64,000 bases of DNA, from the NCBI RefSeq assembly GCF_022346945.1, contig NZ_JAKRNI010000006.1, positions 1 through 64,000 on the forward strand, written 5' to 3'. The notes beneath the pieces were generated by a model. That model was not told where the DNA came from. It worked only from the letters and a program-made list of their open reading frames with translations, and made no database searches. Each line of letters starts with the position of its first letter. The first letter of the stretch is position 1. The position numbers and the translations under genes are program-made. Positions 51,086 to 60,817 of the stretch are shown in pieces. This stretch comes from Microbacterium sp. ACRRU (GTDB taxonomy: Bacteria > Actinomycetota > Actinomycetes > Actinomycetales > Microbacteriaceae).

Positions 51086-53308
<2,223 letters not shown>

Positions 53309-53372
53309 GATAGACCAGCAAAGTTTCCGCCCGATACGGGGGCACCGTCGTTGACAGCACCCCCCGCGGGCA

Positions 53373-53870
53373 CTATGCGCGCTCGGGCGGGTTCTGCAGC
53401 AGATCGATGCGTTCGTCGAGGTACCGAGCGAGCGGCACATAACCGCCCTGCGCGCTCCACCGCACGGCGGGCTCGTCACCGCGCAGGACGAGAACCGCAC
53501 CGCCGGTCTCGGTCCCGGTGGGATCGAGGGGATGCCACCCGATGTGCACCGTCTCGCCCTCCGGTACCCCGCCCCGATGGGCGGCGGCGGCGAGCTCGGC
53601 GCGGCGCCGCTGGGATTCGGCGGCGAACCCCCGTCGGACCTCGGCATGCGAGCGGACGATCTCGCCCGTGGCCAGGATCGAGTCTTCGGTGAGCAGGAGC
53701 ACACCGAGGTGCCACGCCCGGCCGCGCTCCACGATGCGAGGAGCGCGAGGGATGCCGAAGAACCGGCGTCCCTCCTGCAGCTCGCCGAGCCGTTCTCGAG
53801 GCGCATCGACGAGACGTCGACGCGCCGCGTCCAGCAGATCGGCCGTGCGGGCGGCTCCCGCCGCGGTCAC
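53373..53870 (-). CDS. Hypothetical 165-aa protein
   Basis: Starts with GTG at 53870, overlapping the stop of the coiled-coil protein by 4 nt, so the two are translationally coupled. It is basic and largely helical at the N-terminus, followed by strands (RAWHLGVLLLTEDSILATGEIV, ETVHIGWHPLDP, GGAVLVLRGDEP). It has no signal peptide or TM segment. I do not recognise the family. Confidence 0.65.
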   Translation of the reverse strand: MTAAGAARTADLLDAARRRLVDAPRERLGELQEGRRFFGIPRAPRIVERGRAWHLGVLLLTEDSILATGEIVRSHAEVRRGFAAESQRRRAELAAAAHRGGVPEGETVHIGWHPLDPTGTETGGAVLVLRGDEPAVRWSAQGGYVPLARYLDERIDLLQNPPERA

Positions 53871-54718
53871 GGAGTCGCCTCGTCCAGAGCCGACCGGGCC
53901 TGCTCGAGGGTGCGCTCCGCGGCGGTCGCGTCCGCGCGCGCGGATGCCGTCTGCGCCTCGGCGGCCTCGACGGCGGTGTCCGCGGCATCGGCGTCCCGCT
54001 CGACGCGCGCAAGTTCGGCCCGCAGAGCATCGACACGCTCTCTCACCCGGTCGGCCTTCTCGCGCGCGGTGGTCTCGCGCGCGCGAGCCGCCGAGAGGGC
54101 GCGCTCGGCGTCGGAGCGCGCGCGTTCGGCGTCCCGCACGGCGCGCTCAGCGGCCTTGCGGGCGCGGCGCTGCGCGAGGTCGTCCCGCTCGGGAGGAGCG
54201 TCCGCCACCGTCGGGCGGTCCGGCACCGACCCGGCCACCGCTCGCGACGGGTCGGTGTCGTCCGCGAGGTCGATCGGGACGATCAGACGCCCCGTCAGCA
54301 CGAGGGCGGCGGCATCGGGGTCGATGACCGCGGCGTTGATGGTCTTCTCCACCGCGTCCCGCATGGCCGGGCTCAACGGCGAGTCGGCCTCCGCGGCGAG
54401 GTCGGCCGCGCGTCGCGCGAGAGCCGCCACCAGCTGTCGGCGCTGGCGCCCGAGGCGCGTCAGCTCGGCGGCATCCGCGTCGTCCTGAGCCTCGCGCAGT
54501 GCGTGCGACAGTTCGACGGCCTCGGCCAGCTGCCCGTCGCGCGCCAGCAGGTTGACCGCCCACGCCGCGAGGGTGGGCTTGCGCAGCTTCGCGATGCGGC
54601 GCCCGGCCGCACCGCCCACCTCCTCGGCACGGGCGTTGCGCGCCGCGGTGAACTGCGCCGGGGGAAGGGCGAGCAGGTCGGCCGCCACCTCGTCGAGGAG
54701 GGTCGCCGCGTCGCTCAT
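53867..54718 (-). CDS. Hypothetical coiled-coil protein
   Basis: 283 aa. The N-terminal 110 residues are helical, with the conserved-looking AARNARAEEVGGAAGRRIAKLRKPTLAAWAVNLLARD. From about residue 170 to the end lies a long Ala/Arg/Glu-rich coiled coil (DDLAQRRARKAAERAVRDAERA...). Related proteins in Actinobacteria are annotated only as hypothetical. It forms a coupled pair with the downstream 165-aa gene and lies 22 nt after the alarmone synthetase gene. Confidence 0.7.
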   Translation of the reverse strand: MSDAATLLDEVAADLLALPPAQFTAARNARAEEVGGAAGRRIAKLRKPTLAAWAVNLLARDGQLAEAVELSHALREAQDDADAAELTRLGRQRRQLVAALARRAADLAAEADSPLSPAMRDAVEKTINAAVIDPDAAALVLTGRLIVPIDLADDTDPSRAVAGSVPDRPTVADAPPERDDLAQRRARKAAERAVRDAERARSDAERALSAARARETTAREKADRVRERVDALRAELARVERDADAADTAVEAAEAQTASARADATAAERTLEQARSALDEATP

Positions 54719-54740
54719 CCCTCCATTGTGGCCCGCGGAA

Positions 54741-55418
54741 TCACAGCGGGACCACCCCGGGCCGCGGCCCGCGGATCTGTCGGTGCAGGCGCTCCATGCG
54801 CGCGTCGAGCTCCGCCGCGGTGTCGGCGGCATCCTTCAGTTCGGCGAGGAGATCTTCGGGCACGAGCCGGTCGTACTTGTAGTAGATCTTGTGCTCGAGA
54901 CTCGCCCAGAAATCCATCGCGATCGTGCGGAACTGCACCTCGACGGGCACGTCGACGCGACCTGTCGACAAGTAGACGGGCACCTCGACGATGACGTGCA
55001 GGCTCTTGTACCCGTTCGCCTTCGGGCGGGCGATGTAGTCCTTCACATCGCGCACGGTGATGTCGTCCTGCTGGGTCAACAGCCGCGAGAGGCGGTACGC
55101 GTCGTCGACGAAACTGCACGTGATCCGGATGCCGGCGATGTCGGTGATCGCGCTACGGATGGCGTCGAAGTCGGGCTCGATCCCCTTGCGGCGCACTTTG
55201 TCGACCAGGCTGTCCGGCGACTTCACGCGGCTGGAGACGTGCTCGATCGGGTTGTAGGCGTGCATCTCCTGGAACTCCTCGCGGAGGATCGAGATCTTCG
55301 TCTCGACCTCGGCGAGACCGAAGCGGTACTCCATGAGGAAGCGCTGGAACTCGTCGCGCAGCGCACGCAGGGACGCACCGGACACCGTGATCTGCTGCTC
55401 GTCCAGCGGGTCGGACAT
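54741..55418 (-). CDS. Small alarmone synthetase, RelA/SpoT synthetase domain
   Basis: 225 aa consisting of one (p)ppGpp synthetase domain. It shows RVKSPDSLVDKVRRKGIE (G-loop substrate region), the catalytic DIAGIRITCSFVDD with metal-binding Asp, KDYIARPKANGYKSLHVIVEVP, and VEVQFRTIAMDFWASLEHKIYYK with the catalytic Glu-x-Gln. There is no hydrolase, TGS or ACT domain, so it is the RelP/RelQ-like class of monofunctional synthetases. It transfers pyrophosphate from ATP to GDP or GTP under stress. Confidence 0.92.
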   Translation of the reverse strand: MSDPLDEQQITVSGASLRALRDEFQRFLMEYRFGLAEVETKISILREEFQEMHAYNPIEHVSSRVKSPDSLVDKVRRKGIEPDFDAIRSAITDIAGIRITCSFVDDAYRLSRLLTQQDDITVRDVKDYIARPKANGYKSLHVIVEVPVYLSTGRVDVPVEVQFRTIAMDFWASLEHKIYYKYDRLVPEDLLAELKDAADTAAELDARMERLHRQIRGPRPGVVPL

Positions 55419-55460
55419 GGCCCCGACGGTACCGATCGCGCCTACGAGGGCGCTGAGAGC

Positions 55461-55598
55461 TCACCCGCTCTGCGGAGTGGCATCCCGGGGGATGAGCTCG
55501 CCGTCCACCACGTCGATCGCCGTGAGCTGAGCGAAGATCTCGGGGAGCTCGCCCGGGTCGTCAGGGTCGGGAACAGAGGGGAGGCGGGGGTCGCGCAC
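55461..55598 (-). CDS. Small hypothetical protein, 45 aa
   Basis: The frame starts with GTG at 55598, preceded by GGAAGGATGCCACC, and reads MRDPRLPSVPDPDDPGEL... to ...DGELIPRDATPQSG. It is acidic and Pro-rich with a short helix-forming centre (ELPEIFAQLTAID). It is too short to assign; codon use is like the neighbours. It lies 42 nt upstream of the alarmone synthetase on the same strand. Confidence 0.45.
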   Translation of the reverse strand: MRDPRLPSVPDPDDPGELPEIFAQLTAIDVVDGELIPRDATPQSG

Positions 55599-55716
55599 GG
55601 TGGCATCCTTCCGTGGTTGCCCCCACGATCGCAGAGCGGCAGGGCGCAGCGGGTGGCCTTGACACCCCGCTGCCGGACGCTTAGCCCCCGGGTGAACCGC
55701 CGGTATCGTGGTGGGC

Positions 55717-56043
55717 ATGGGCACGATCTTCTACGGCGGAGGCGGCACGTCGGTCCACATCGAGGACCGCGCGCTGGCACACCTCAAGGTCGTCATCTCG
55801 ACGAAGCTGCGTCGCGGCGAGAGCTTCACGCTCTCGTGGCAGCACCCCGAAGACCAGCCGCGGGGGCGCAGCACGCTGTGGCTGCATCCGGCGATCCCGC
55901 TCCGCTTCGTGTTCGACGAAGCCGAGCCCACCACCCTCAGCCGCGAGTGGATCGAACGCCTCGCGGAGTCGGCGAACTCATCGGGCGGCATCATGCTCGT
56001 GCCCGAGGACGTGGCGCCCGCCGAAGAAGCGCCCCGGCGCTGA
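55717..56043 (+). CDS. DUF7882-like small protein, paralogue 1
   Basis: 108 aa beginning MGTIFYGGGGTSVHIEDRAL. Shared landmarks of the trio are IEDRALAHLKVVI, TKLRRGESFTLSW, STLWLHPAIPLRFVF and ANSSGGIMLVPE. Such proteins occur in Microbacteriaceae and are sometimes labelled ATP-dependent DNA ligase by transitive annotation, but nothing here resembles a ligase. ATG 55717 is used, as in the homologue start MGT. Two related genes follow within 750 bp. Confidence 0.75.
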   Translation: MGTIFYGGGGTSVHIEDRALAHLKVVISTKLRRGESFTLSWQHPEDQPRGRSTLWLHPAIPLRFVFDEAEPTTLSREWIERLAESANSSGGIMLVPEDVAPAEEAPRR

Positions 56044-56045
56044 GG

Positions 56046-56363
56046 TCAGCCCTCTTCGACGAGGGTGTCCTCCGAAGGTTCGGGCGTGATCGACAGGCCA
56101 TTGGGACCGGATGCCGCGAGCATGAGGTCTTCCACCCAGACCCGGTTGATCCGCGGCTGACGGCTGCCGTAGAAGTGGAACTGGATCGGCACCGACGGGT
56201 GCATCCAGAAGCTGCGGCGACCGCTTCCGTCTCCGACCTCGACGTCGAACATGAACGACTCGGAGCGGCGCAGCTTGTTCATGACCACGATTCGCAGGTG
56301 CGCCAGCGTGCGGTCATCGATGTCGACGGCGTTCGCGACGGTGTCGTAGATGAATCGGCCCAT
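56046..56363 (-). CDS. DUF7882-like small protein, paralogue 2 (diverged)
   Basis: 105 aa beginning MGRFIYDTVANAVDIDDRTL. It keeps the framework of the two flanking genes (DRTLAHLRIVVMNKLRRSESFMF, SFWMHPSVPIQFHF, INRVWVEDLMLAAS) with much lower identity, and it lies on the opposite strand between them. The 3-nt convergence with paralogue 1 and the divergence from paralogue 3 show a local duplication with inversion. Confidence 0.75.
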   Translation of the reverse strand: MGRFIYDTVANAVDIDDRTLAHLRIVVMNKLRRSESFMFDVEVGDGSGRRSFWMHPSVPIQFHFYGSRQPRINRVWVEDLMLAASGPNGLSITPEPSEDTLVEEG

Positions 56364-56471
56364 GACAGGGAGCCTATCCGAGAGCGGTGTCCTGCCGCTG
56401 TGCGGTGCCACGTCACGGTCCTCGGAATCAACCCCCGGCGGAACGGCCCGACCCGCCGATACCGTGAAGCA

Positions 56472-56789
56472 GTGGGAACGCTCTACTACGGGGACATTGC
56501 GACCCCCATCGAGATCGAGGATCGTGCGCTTGCGCACGTGAAAGTCGTCATCGCGACCAAGCTCCGGCGCGGGGAGAGCTTCACGCTTTCCTGGACGCAT
56601 GGGCCGGGTCAAGAGGTCGGTCGCAGCACGGTGTGGCTGCACCCCTCGATCCCCCTGCGTTTCGTCTTCGACGACCCCGAGCCGGCGCTGCTCAGCCGCG
56701 CGTGGGTGGAGGAACTGGCGAACTCCGCCAACTCCTCCGGCGGGTTGCTCCTCGTCCCCGAGCCGGGGACCGAGGAATCGAGCGCCTGA
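56472..56789 (+). CDS. DUF7882-like small protein, paralogue 3
   Basis: 105 aa starting with GTG at 56472 (MGTLYYGDIATPIEIEDRAL). It is very close to paralogue 1 (IEDRALAHVKVVIATKLRRG, STVWLHPSIPLRFVFDD, ANSANSSGGLLLVPE), suggesting recent duplication. The conserved TFxLSW and WLHPxIPLRFVF strands imply a small beta-rich domain. Function unknown. Confidence 0.75.
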   Translation: MGTLYYGDIATPIEIEDRALAHVKVVIATKLRRGESFTLSWTHGPGQEVGRSTVWLHPSIPLRFVFDDPEPALLSRAWVEELANSANSSGGLLLVPEPGTEESSA

Positions 56790-56790
56790 G

Positions 56791-57045
56791 TCAGGCGCTG
56801 CGCTGATCGAGGATCTCGCGCGCGCCCTCTTCGACGGCCGTGGGGATGACCAGTGGCCGCCCGGCCGAGAAAGCCTCCCACTCACGCAGCACGACGGTTT
56901 CGACATGCGCGGGGTCTTCGCCGGGGTAGTCACGACGCAAGCGCGAGACGACGGAGCGGAGGGATGCCACCGGCACACCATCGACCGCGTGGACGGCGTC
57001 GACGGCGGTCACGCGAGTGCGCGGCTCAATGGCGTTGTCGTCCAT
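56791..57045 (-). CDS. Hypothetical 84-aa protein, MDDNAIEP...
   Basis: A small protein with the helical segment VDGVPVASLRSVVSRLRRDYPGEDPAHVETVVLREWEAF, a three-helix pattern common in actinobacterial proteins of unknown role. ATG 57045 is used. Its upstream region (57046-57132) is very AT-rich and contains a perfect AAACTAGG-CTT-CCTAGTTT palindrome, so it may be regulated by the adjacent MarR-type protein. It ends 1 nt from paralogue 3. Confidence 0.65.
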   Translation of the reverse strand: MDDNAIEPRTRVTAVDAVHAVDGVPVASLRSVVSRLRRDYPGEDPAHVETVVLREWEAFSAGRPLVIPTAVEEGAREILDQRSA

Positions 57046-57092
57046 GCCCTCATGGTTTCACGGACCGAACACTATTCCTAATACTCAGAATT

Positions 57093-57111
57093 AAACTAGG
57101 CTTCCTAGTTT
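57093..57111. promoter_or_regulatory. Palindromic operator candidate AAACTAGG-CTT-CCTAGTTT
   Basis: An 8-bp perfect inverted repeat with a 3-nt centre (57093-57100 and 57104-57111). It lies in an AT-rich block between the MarR gene stop and the start of the 84-aa gene. Symmetry and size fit a MarR dimer site, although a short terminator for the MarR gene is possible. Confidence 0.45.
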
Positions 57112-57132
57112 CTTATGCGGCGCGGGTATCCG

Positions 57133-57678
57133 TCACAGGGCCGCGTCGGCGTCGACCGGAACGCCCGCCCCTTCGGGGTGGGGGTCGACCTGGTCGACGG
57201 CATCCTGCAGACGCGCCAGGCAGGCGATCACCGTCGCGCACTCCTCGGGCGTCATGTCGACCACGGCCGCCATCATGCGGGAATGCATCGAACCGAGCGT
57301 CGCGCGCACCTCGGCATCGCTGGCCTCCGTGGCGACCACGTGGATGCTGCGACGGTCGGTGGGGTGGGGCACGCGCGTGACGTGGCCGGACTTCTCCAGG
57401 CGATCGATGATGGCGGTGGTCGACGCCGTCGAGACGCCGAGGTAGCGCGTCAGTTCGCTCGGTGAGACCAACCGGCCCTGGCCGGTGGCCCGGAGGAGAT
57501 AGCGCAGAACGAGCAGCTCGTTCTCGCCCATCGACATCGATTCGCGCGTGCGACGCCGCATCGCCACCTCTGCCGCGCGGTACACGCGGAAGGCCTGCAG
57601 CACCTCGACGGCACGTCGACGGCGGTCTTCCTCGGTCACGCCGTACCAGTAGCGCGACGAATGCGAGCCGTTCTCCAC
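57133..57678 (-). CDS. MarR-family transcriptional regulator 1
   Basis: 181 aa with a winged-helix core (about residues 50-130): LVSPSELTRYLGVSTASTTAIIDRLEKSGHV recognition helix, then the wing RVPHPTDRRSIHVVAT. N- and C-terminal helices provide dimerisation. It is divergent from a second MarR gene at 57826, and the 147-bp space between holds a CCTGTC-N13-GACAGG inverted repeat. It is a probable repressor of itself, its twin, and perhaps the downstream 84-aa gene. The ligand is unknown. Confidence 0.9.
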   Translation of the reverse strand: MENGSHSSRYWYGVTEEDRRRRAVEVLQAFRVYRAAEVAMRRRTRESMSMGENELLVLRYLLRATGQGRLVSPSELTRYLGVSTASTTAIIDRLEKSGHVTRVPHPTDRRSIHVVATEASDAEVRATLGSMHSRMMAAVVDMTPEECATVIACLARLQDAVDQVDPHPEGAGVPVDADAAL

Positions 57679-57713
57679 CTCGGCATCCTATGTCAGAGAG
57701 GCACGAAGAGGCC

Positions 57714-57738
57714 CCTGTCTGTACGCGTGCCTGACAGG
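57714..57738. promoter_or_regulatory. CCTGTC-N13-GACAGG inverted repeat between two MarR genes
   Basis: CCTGTC (57714-57719) and GACAGG (57733-57738) lie in the shared promoter region of two divergent MarR genes. A second pairing, TGTCAG near 57691 with CTGACA at 57731, overlaps it. The following 80 bp is AT-rich and would hold the promoter of the + strand gene. Confidence 0.45.
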
Positions 57739-57825
57739 TACGATGGTGAATATATCGGAAATCTACTTGATCGAGACAAGAGATACACGGAACACGAGAT
57801 ATCCCGTCCGGGGGTGACGAAGCGA

Positions 57826-58305
57826 ATGACCACCGAGCACGACGTGGTGAAGGCGATCGACAACCTTTCCGAATCGGGCGCCGCATCCGAGCGCATCGCT
57901 CTGCAGTCACTGGGCATCGGCCCCAACGACGCCAAGGTTCTGCGCTTCCTGCTCGACCGTGATCACAGCGGGGAGCAGGTGACTCCCCGCCTCCTCGCGG
58001 AAATGCTGGGGATCTCGTCTGCGGCCACCACCGCCCTCATCGACCGCCTCGCCGACGCCGGCTGGGTGGAGCGCATCCCCTTCCCGGGGGACCGTCGTTC
58101 CATCGTGGTGCGCGCCACGATCGACGAATCCTCGCCGGCGCGACGCCTGCTGTCCGTGCGCCGGGCGTCGGTGGCCGCGGCCGCGGCCCAGTTGGGCGCC
58201 CCCGAGCGCCGCGTCGTGAGGGAGTTCCTCGATGAGGTCGCCCGGGTCGAGACGCGAGAGATCGCCCGGCTCCGCCCCCGCGAGCAAGAAGCCCGCCCCG
58301 CCTGA
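57826..58305 (+). CDS. MarR-family transcriptional regulator 2
   Basis: 159 aa with a winged-helix fold: VTPRLLAEMLGISSAATTALIDRLADAGWV followed by the wing RIPFPGDRRSIVVRAT. The recognition region is similar to that of the divergent MarR 1 (TTAIIDRLE versus TTALIDRLA), so the two probably arose from a common ancestor. ATG 57826 is used; GTG 57814 is an alternative start. The terminal 12-bp hairpin overlaps its last codons. Confidence 0.88.
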   Translation: MTTEHDVVKAIDNLSESGAASERIALQSLGIGPNDAKVLRFLLDRDHSGEQVTPRLLAEMLGISSAATTALIDRLADAGWVERIPFPGDRRSIVVRATIDESSPARRLLSVRRASVAAAAAQLGAPERRVVREFLDEVARVETREIARLRPREQEARPA

Positions 58306-58319
58306 CCGGCGGGACGGGC
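58291..58319. terminator. Convergent-gene terminator hairpin
   Basis: GCCCGCCCCGCC (58291-58302) and GGCGGGACGGGC (58308-58319) pair with one mismatch around a 5-nt loop, spanning the stop of the MarR gene. The DUF3072 gene converges from the other side. Confidence 0.6.
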
Positions 58320-58325
58320 GTCCGC

Positions 58326-58571
58326 TCATCCGTTCGTGCGGCCGGTCTCCTGCTGCAGGCGCTCGATCTGCTCGGACGCCTCCGCCTTGGTCAGATCGGC
58401 GGGGATCTCCTCCCCCGCCTCGCGGGCGAGAGTGTCGATGTAGCTGCGCTGCGGCGCGGTCATCGGCTCGTCGCCGGTGACCCAGTCGGACGGGTCCTTC
58501 TCCGCCGGGTTGGCTCCCTCACGGGGTGCGCCGAGAGTCTCTTCTTCGTGGTCACGAGGGGCATCGGTCAT
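58326..58571 (-). CDS. DUF3072 family small protein
   Basis: 81 aa. The C-terminal half PMTAPQRSYIDTLAREAGEEIPADLTKAEASEQI is the DUF3072 signature. The N-terminal half is acidic and probably unstructured. Function unknown; a SAP-like helix-extended-helix is suggested by the L-x-K-A-E-A pattern. ATG 58571 is used. Confidence 0.85.
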   Translation of the reverse strand: MTDAPRDHEEETLGAPREGANPAEKDPSDWVTGDEPMTAPQRSYIDTLAREAGEEIPADLTKAEASEQIERLQQETGRTNG

Positions 58572-58649
58572 GGCGCCAGGCTAGGCGTCGGGTCATGGCG
58601 CTCCACCGGGATTGACAGGTGCGCTCGACGAGTGCGGCATCCTGGTGTG

Positions 58650-59615
58650 ATGCCCGAGGACGACCGCCCCGCCCACGTCGAGGTGGAGACCTTCCGACAG
58701 GGAACCGCCCAGACGAGAGTGACGATCGTGTCGACGGGAGCCGCGAGAGACCGGGCCTTCGTCCTGATCGCCGGCATCGGCGTCGCCGCGAGCTACTTCG
58801 AGTTCCTCGCGCCCCTGCTCGCGGAGCACGGCGACGTCTACGCGCTGGATCTGCCCGGATTCGCCGGGATGCCGCCCTCCGGAGACGAACCGACCGCGGC
58901 ATTCTTCGCCGACCAGGTCGAGGGCGTCCTGGAGAGGTATCGGTTGGAGAACCCCGTGCTCCTCGGCCACTCGATGGGAACCCAGGTGGTGACGGAGGTC
59001 CTCGCCCGTCGCGGCGACCTCACGCACGCGGTGCTGGTGAGCCCCGTCGTCGACGAGGCCGAGGCGTCGGCCCTCGTGCAGGCAGTGCGCTTCGTCCAAT
59101 CGACGGCACGGGAATCACTGCACATCGCGGTGATGGCGGCCTCGGCCTACCTGTTGTGCGGTTTCCTGTACTTTTTCGAGGTGCTGCCCCACATGCTCCG
59201 CTACCGCATCTCGGACCGCATCGGCGCGGCTCGCGCGCACCTCCTCCTGATCCGGGGCGAGTACGATCGCCCGTCACCTCGGCGGCTGCACTCCCGCCTC
59301 GCGGCTCGCGCGCGAGACGCCCGCCGATGGGAGATCCGCGGAGCCGCCCACTCCATCGTGAACGGGCACGCCGTCGGCGTCGCCCGCCTCGTGATGCGCC
59401 ACCTCGACGACGAGCTGCCCGCTCGGGGGCGCCTGTCGGCCGCCGAAGCGCGCGTGCCCCCCGCGCGTCACACGGACGTGCGGATGATCCTGGATGCCAC
59501 CGCCAGCCGCATCGCGGAGTGGGTCAGCGCCCTGCGCCGCGACGAGCGCGGGGTCGAGCGGGCCAAGGCCCGGCACGCCCGGCTGCTATGGCGTGCGTAC
59601 GTGTCGCGACGCTGA
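58650..59615 (+). CDS. Alpha/beta hydrolase
   Basis: 321 aa. The nucleophile Ser lies in LLGHSMGTQVV, the oxyanion region in LIAGIGVAASYFEFLAPLLA, an acid Asp in LLIRGEYDRPSP and the catalytic His in IRGAAHSIVNGHA. The insertion VQAVRFVQSTARESLHIAVMAASAYLLCGFLYFFEVLPHML forms a hydrophobic lid, suggesting a lipophilic substrate. The C-terminal 70 residues are basic and helical, beyond the usual fold. ATG 58650 is chosen. Confidence 0.83.
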   Translation: MPEDDRPAHVEVETFRQGTAQTRVTIVSTGAARDRAFVLIAGIGVAASYFEFLAPLLAEHGDVYALDLPGFAGMPPSGDEPTAAFFADQVEGVLERYRLENPVLLGHSMGTQVVTEVLARRGDLTHAVLVSPVVDEAEASALVQAVRFVQSTARESLHIAVMAASAYLLCGFLYFFEVLPHMLRYRISDRIGAARAHLLLIRGEYDRPSPRRLHSRLAARARDARRWEIRGAAHSIVNGHAVGVARLVMRHLDDELPARGRLSAAEARVPPARHTDVRMILDATASRIAEWVSALRRDERGVERAKARHARLLWRAYVSRR

Positions 59616-59691
59616 CCGCCGCGGGCTACCCGCCGCCGACACGGTGATCAAGCCCGTGACCGCGGACACGCTCATTCGCGACGATGGGGAA

Positions 59692-60798
59692 ATGGCTTCC
59701 CTCGTTCGCCCGCGGTGGAGAGAGGCGGCGTCCGCCGACCGCCTCCTTCTCGCTTTCAAGACGGCGGGCGCCGCGGCGCTCGCCTGGTACCTGGCCCCGC
59801 TGGTCCCCTTCGCGCAGAACGAGTACTCCTATTACGCCCCGCTGGGCGTGCTGGTGAGCATGTACCCGACGATCGCCCGATCGGCGTTCAGCGGGCTGCA
59901 GACCCTCATCGGTCTCGCCGTCGGTATCGGTCTCGGTCTCGGGGCCCAGGCGCTCGTGGGCATCGGGATGCCGCGGATCATCGCGGTGGCGGCGGTCGTC
60001 GGCTTGGGCGTGCTCCTGGCGGGTCTCCGCTCGCTCGGGTCCGGCCGGGAGTGGGTGGCGATCGCGGGCCTCTTCGTCCTCCTCCTGGGCGGGGCCGATC
60101 CCGACGGCTACTCGTCGTCGTATCTCATCACCGTGGCATTCGGCGTTCTCGTCGGCGTCGTGGTCAACCTCGTCGTCATCCCGCCCCTTCACCTCCGCCA
60201 GGCGGAGGATCGACTGGTGGCGCTTCGCGCGGGCCTCGGCGACGCACTGCGCGAGATGGCCGACGCGCTCGCCGGACATGCCTTCGACCCCGAGCCCGCC
60301 CGTGCGGCCGCCACGCGGCTCGCAGACGCGCTCGCCGACGTGCGGGAAGAGGTCGAGCTGGCCGACGAGAGTCGCCGGTACAACCCGCGGGGTCGCCGAT
60401 CGAGCCTGCCGCGCGATGCGCATCAGCGACGCCTGGAGGCCCTGGCCGTCGCCGCCGAGGCCACCCGTGAGCTGACCGCCGCGGTGGCAGAGCTCACCGA
60501 AGCCGATGACGTCGACGAGCGGCTGCCCACCGACGTCCGGCACTCGCTGGCGACGACGATCCGAGCGGTCGCCGGCATGGTCTCCGACCGCGCGGGGACC
60601 GACACCGCCGCGCTCCGGCTGGACGATGCCGATGCCGCGCTCGACGACTACGTCGCCCGCGTGAGCAGGATGGGCGTCGAGAACAGCGAGGACCGCGCGG
60701 TGACCCTCGATCGCTGGGATGCGGGCGTCATCCTGCGGCGGGTCATTGATGCCTGCCGCCCGCTCGCGGAGAGAGCGGAGGACCGCCCGCGGGGCTGA
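59692..60798 (+). CDS. FUSC-family membrane protein (aromatic acid exporter type)
   Basis: 368 aa. Residues about 15-165 hold five or six TM helices, including the NEYSYYAPLGVLVSMYPTIARSAFSGLQ segment typical of FUSC/YccC proteins. A large cytoplasmic helical C-terminal domain follows. Relatives export small aromatic acids or modulate envelope stress. ATG 59692 with GATGGGGAA upstream is used; a GTG at 59644 would add 16 residues. It lies 76 nt after the hydrolase gene in the same direction. Confidence 0.8.
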   Translation: MASLVRPRWREAASADRLLLAFKTAGAAALAWYLAPLVPFAQNEYSYYAPLGVLVSMYPTIARSAFSGLQTLIGLAVGIGLGLGAQALVGIGMPRIIAVAAVVGLGVLLAGLRSLGSGREWVAIAGLFVLLLGGADPDGYSSSYLITVAFGVLVGVVVNLVVIPPLHLRQAEDRLVALRAGLGDALREMADALAGHAFDPEPARAAATRLADALADVREEVELADESRRYNPRGRRSSLPRDAHQRRLEALAVAAEATRELTAAVAELTEADDVDERLPTDVRHSLATTIRAVAGMVSDRAGTDTAALRLDDADAALDDYVARVSRMGVENSEDRAVTLDRWDAGVILRRVIDACRPLAERAEDRPRG

Positions 60799-60817
60799 CC
60801 GCCTCGCGCGGAGGCCG

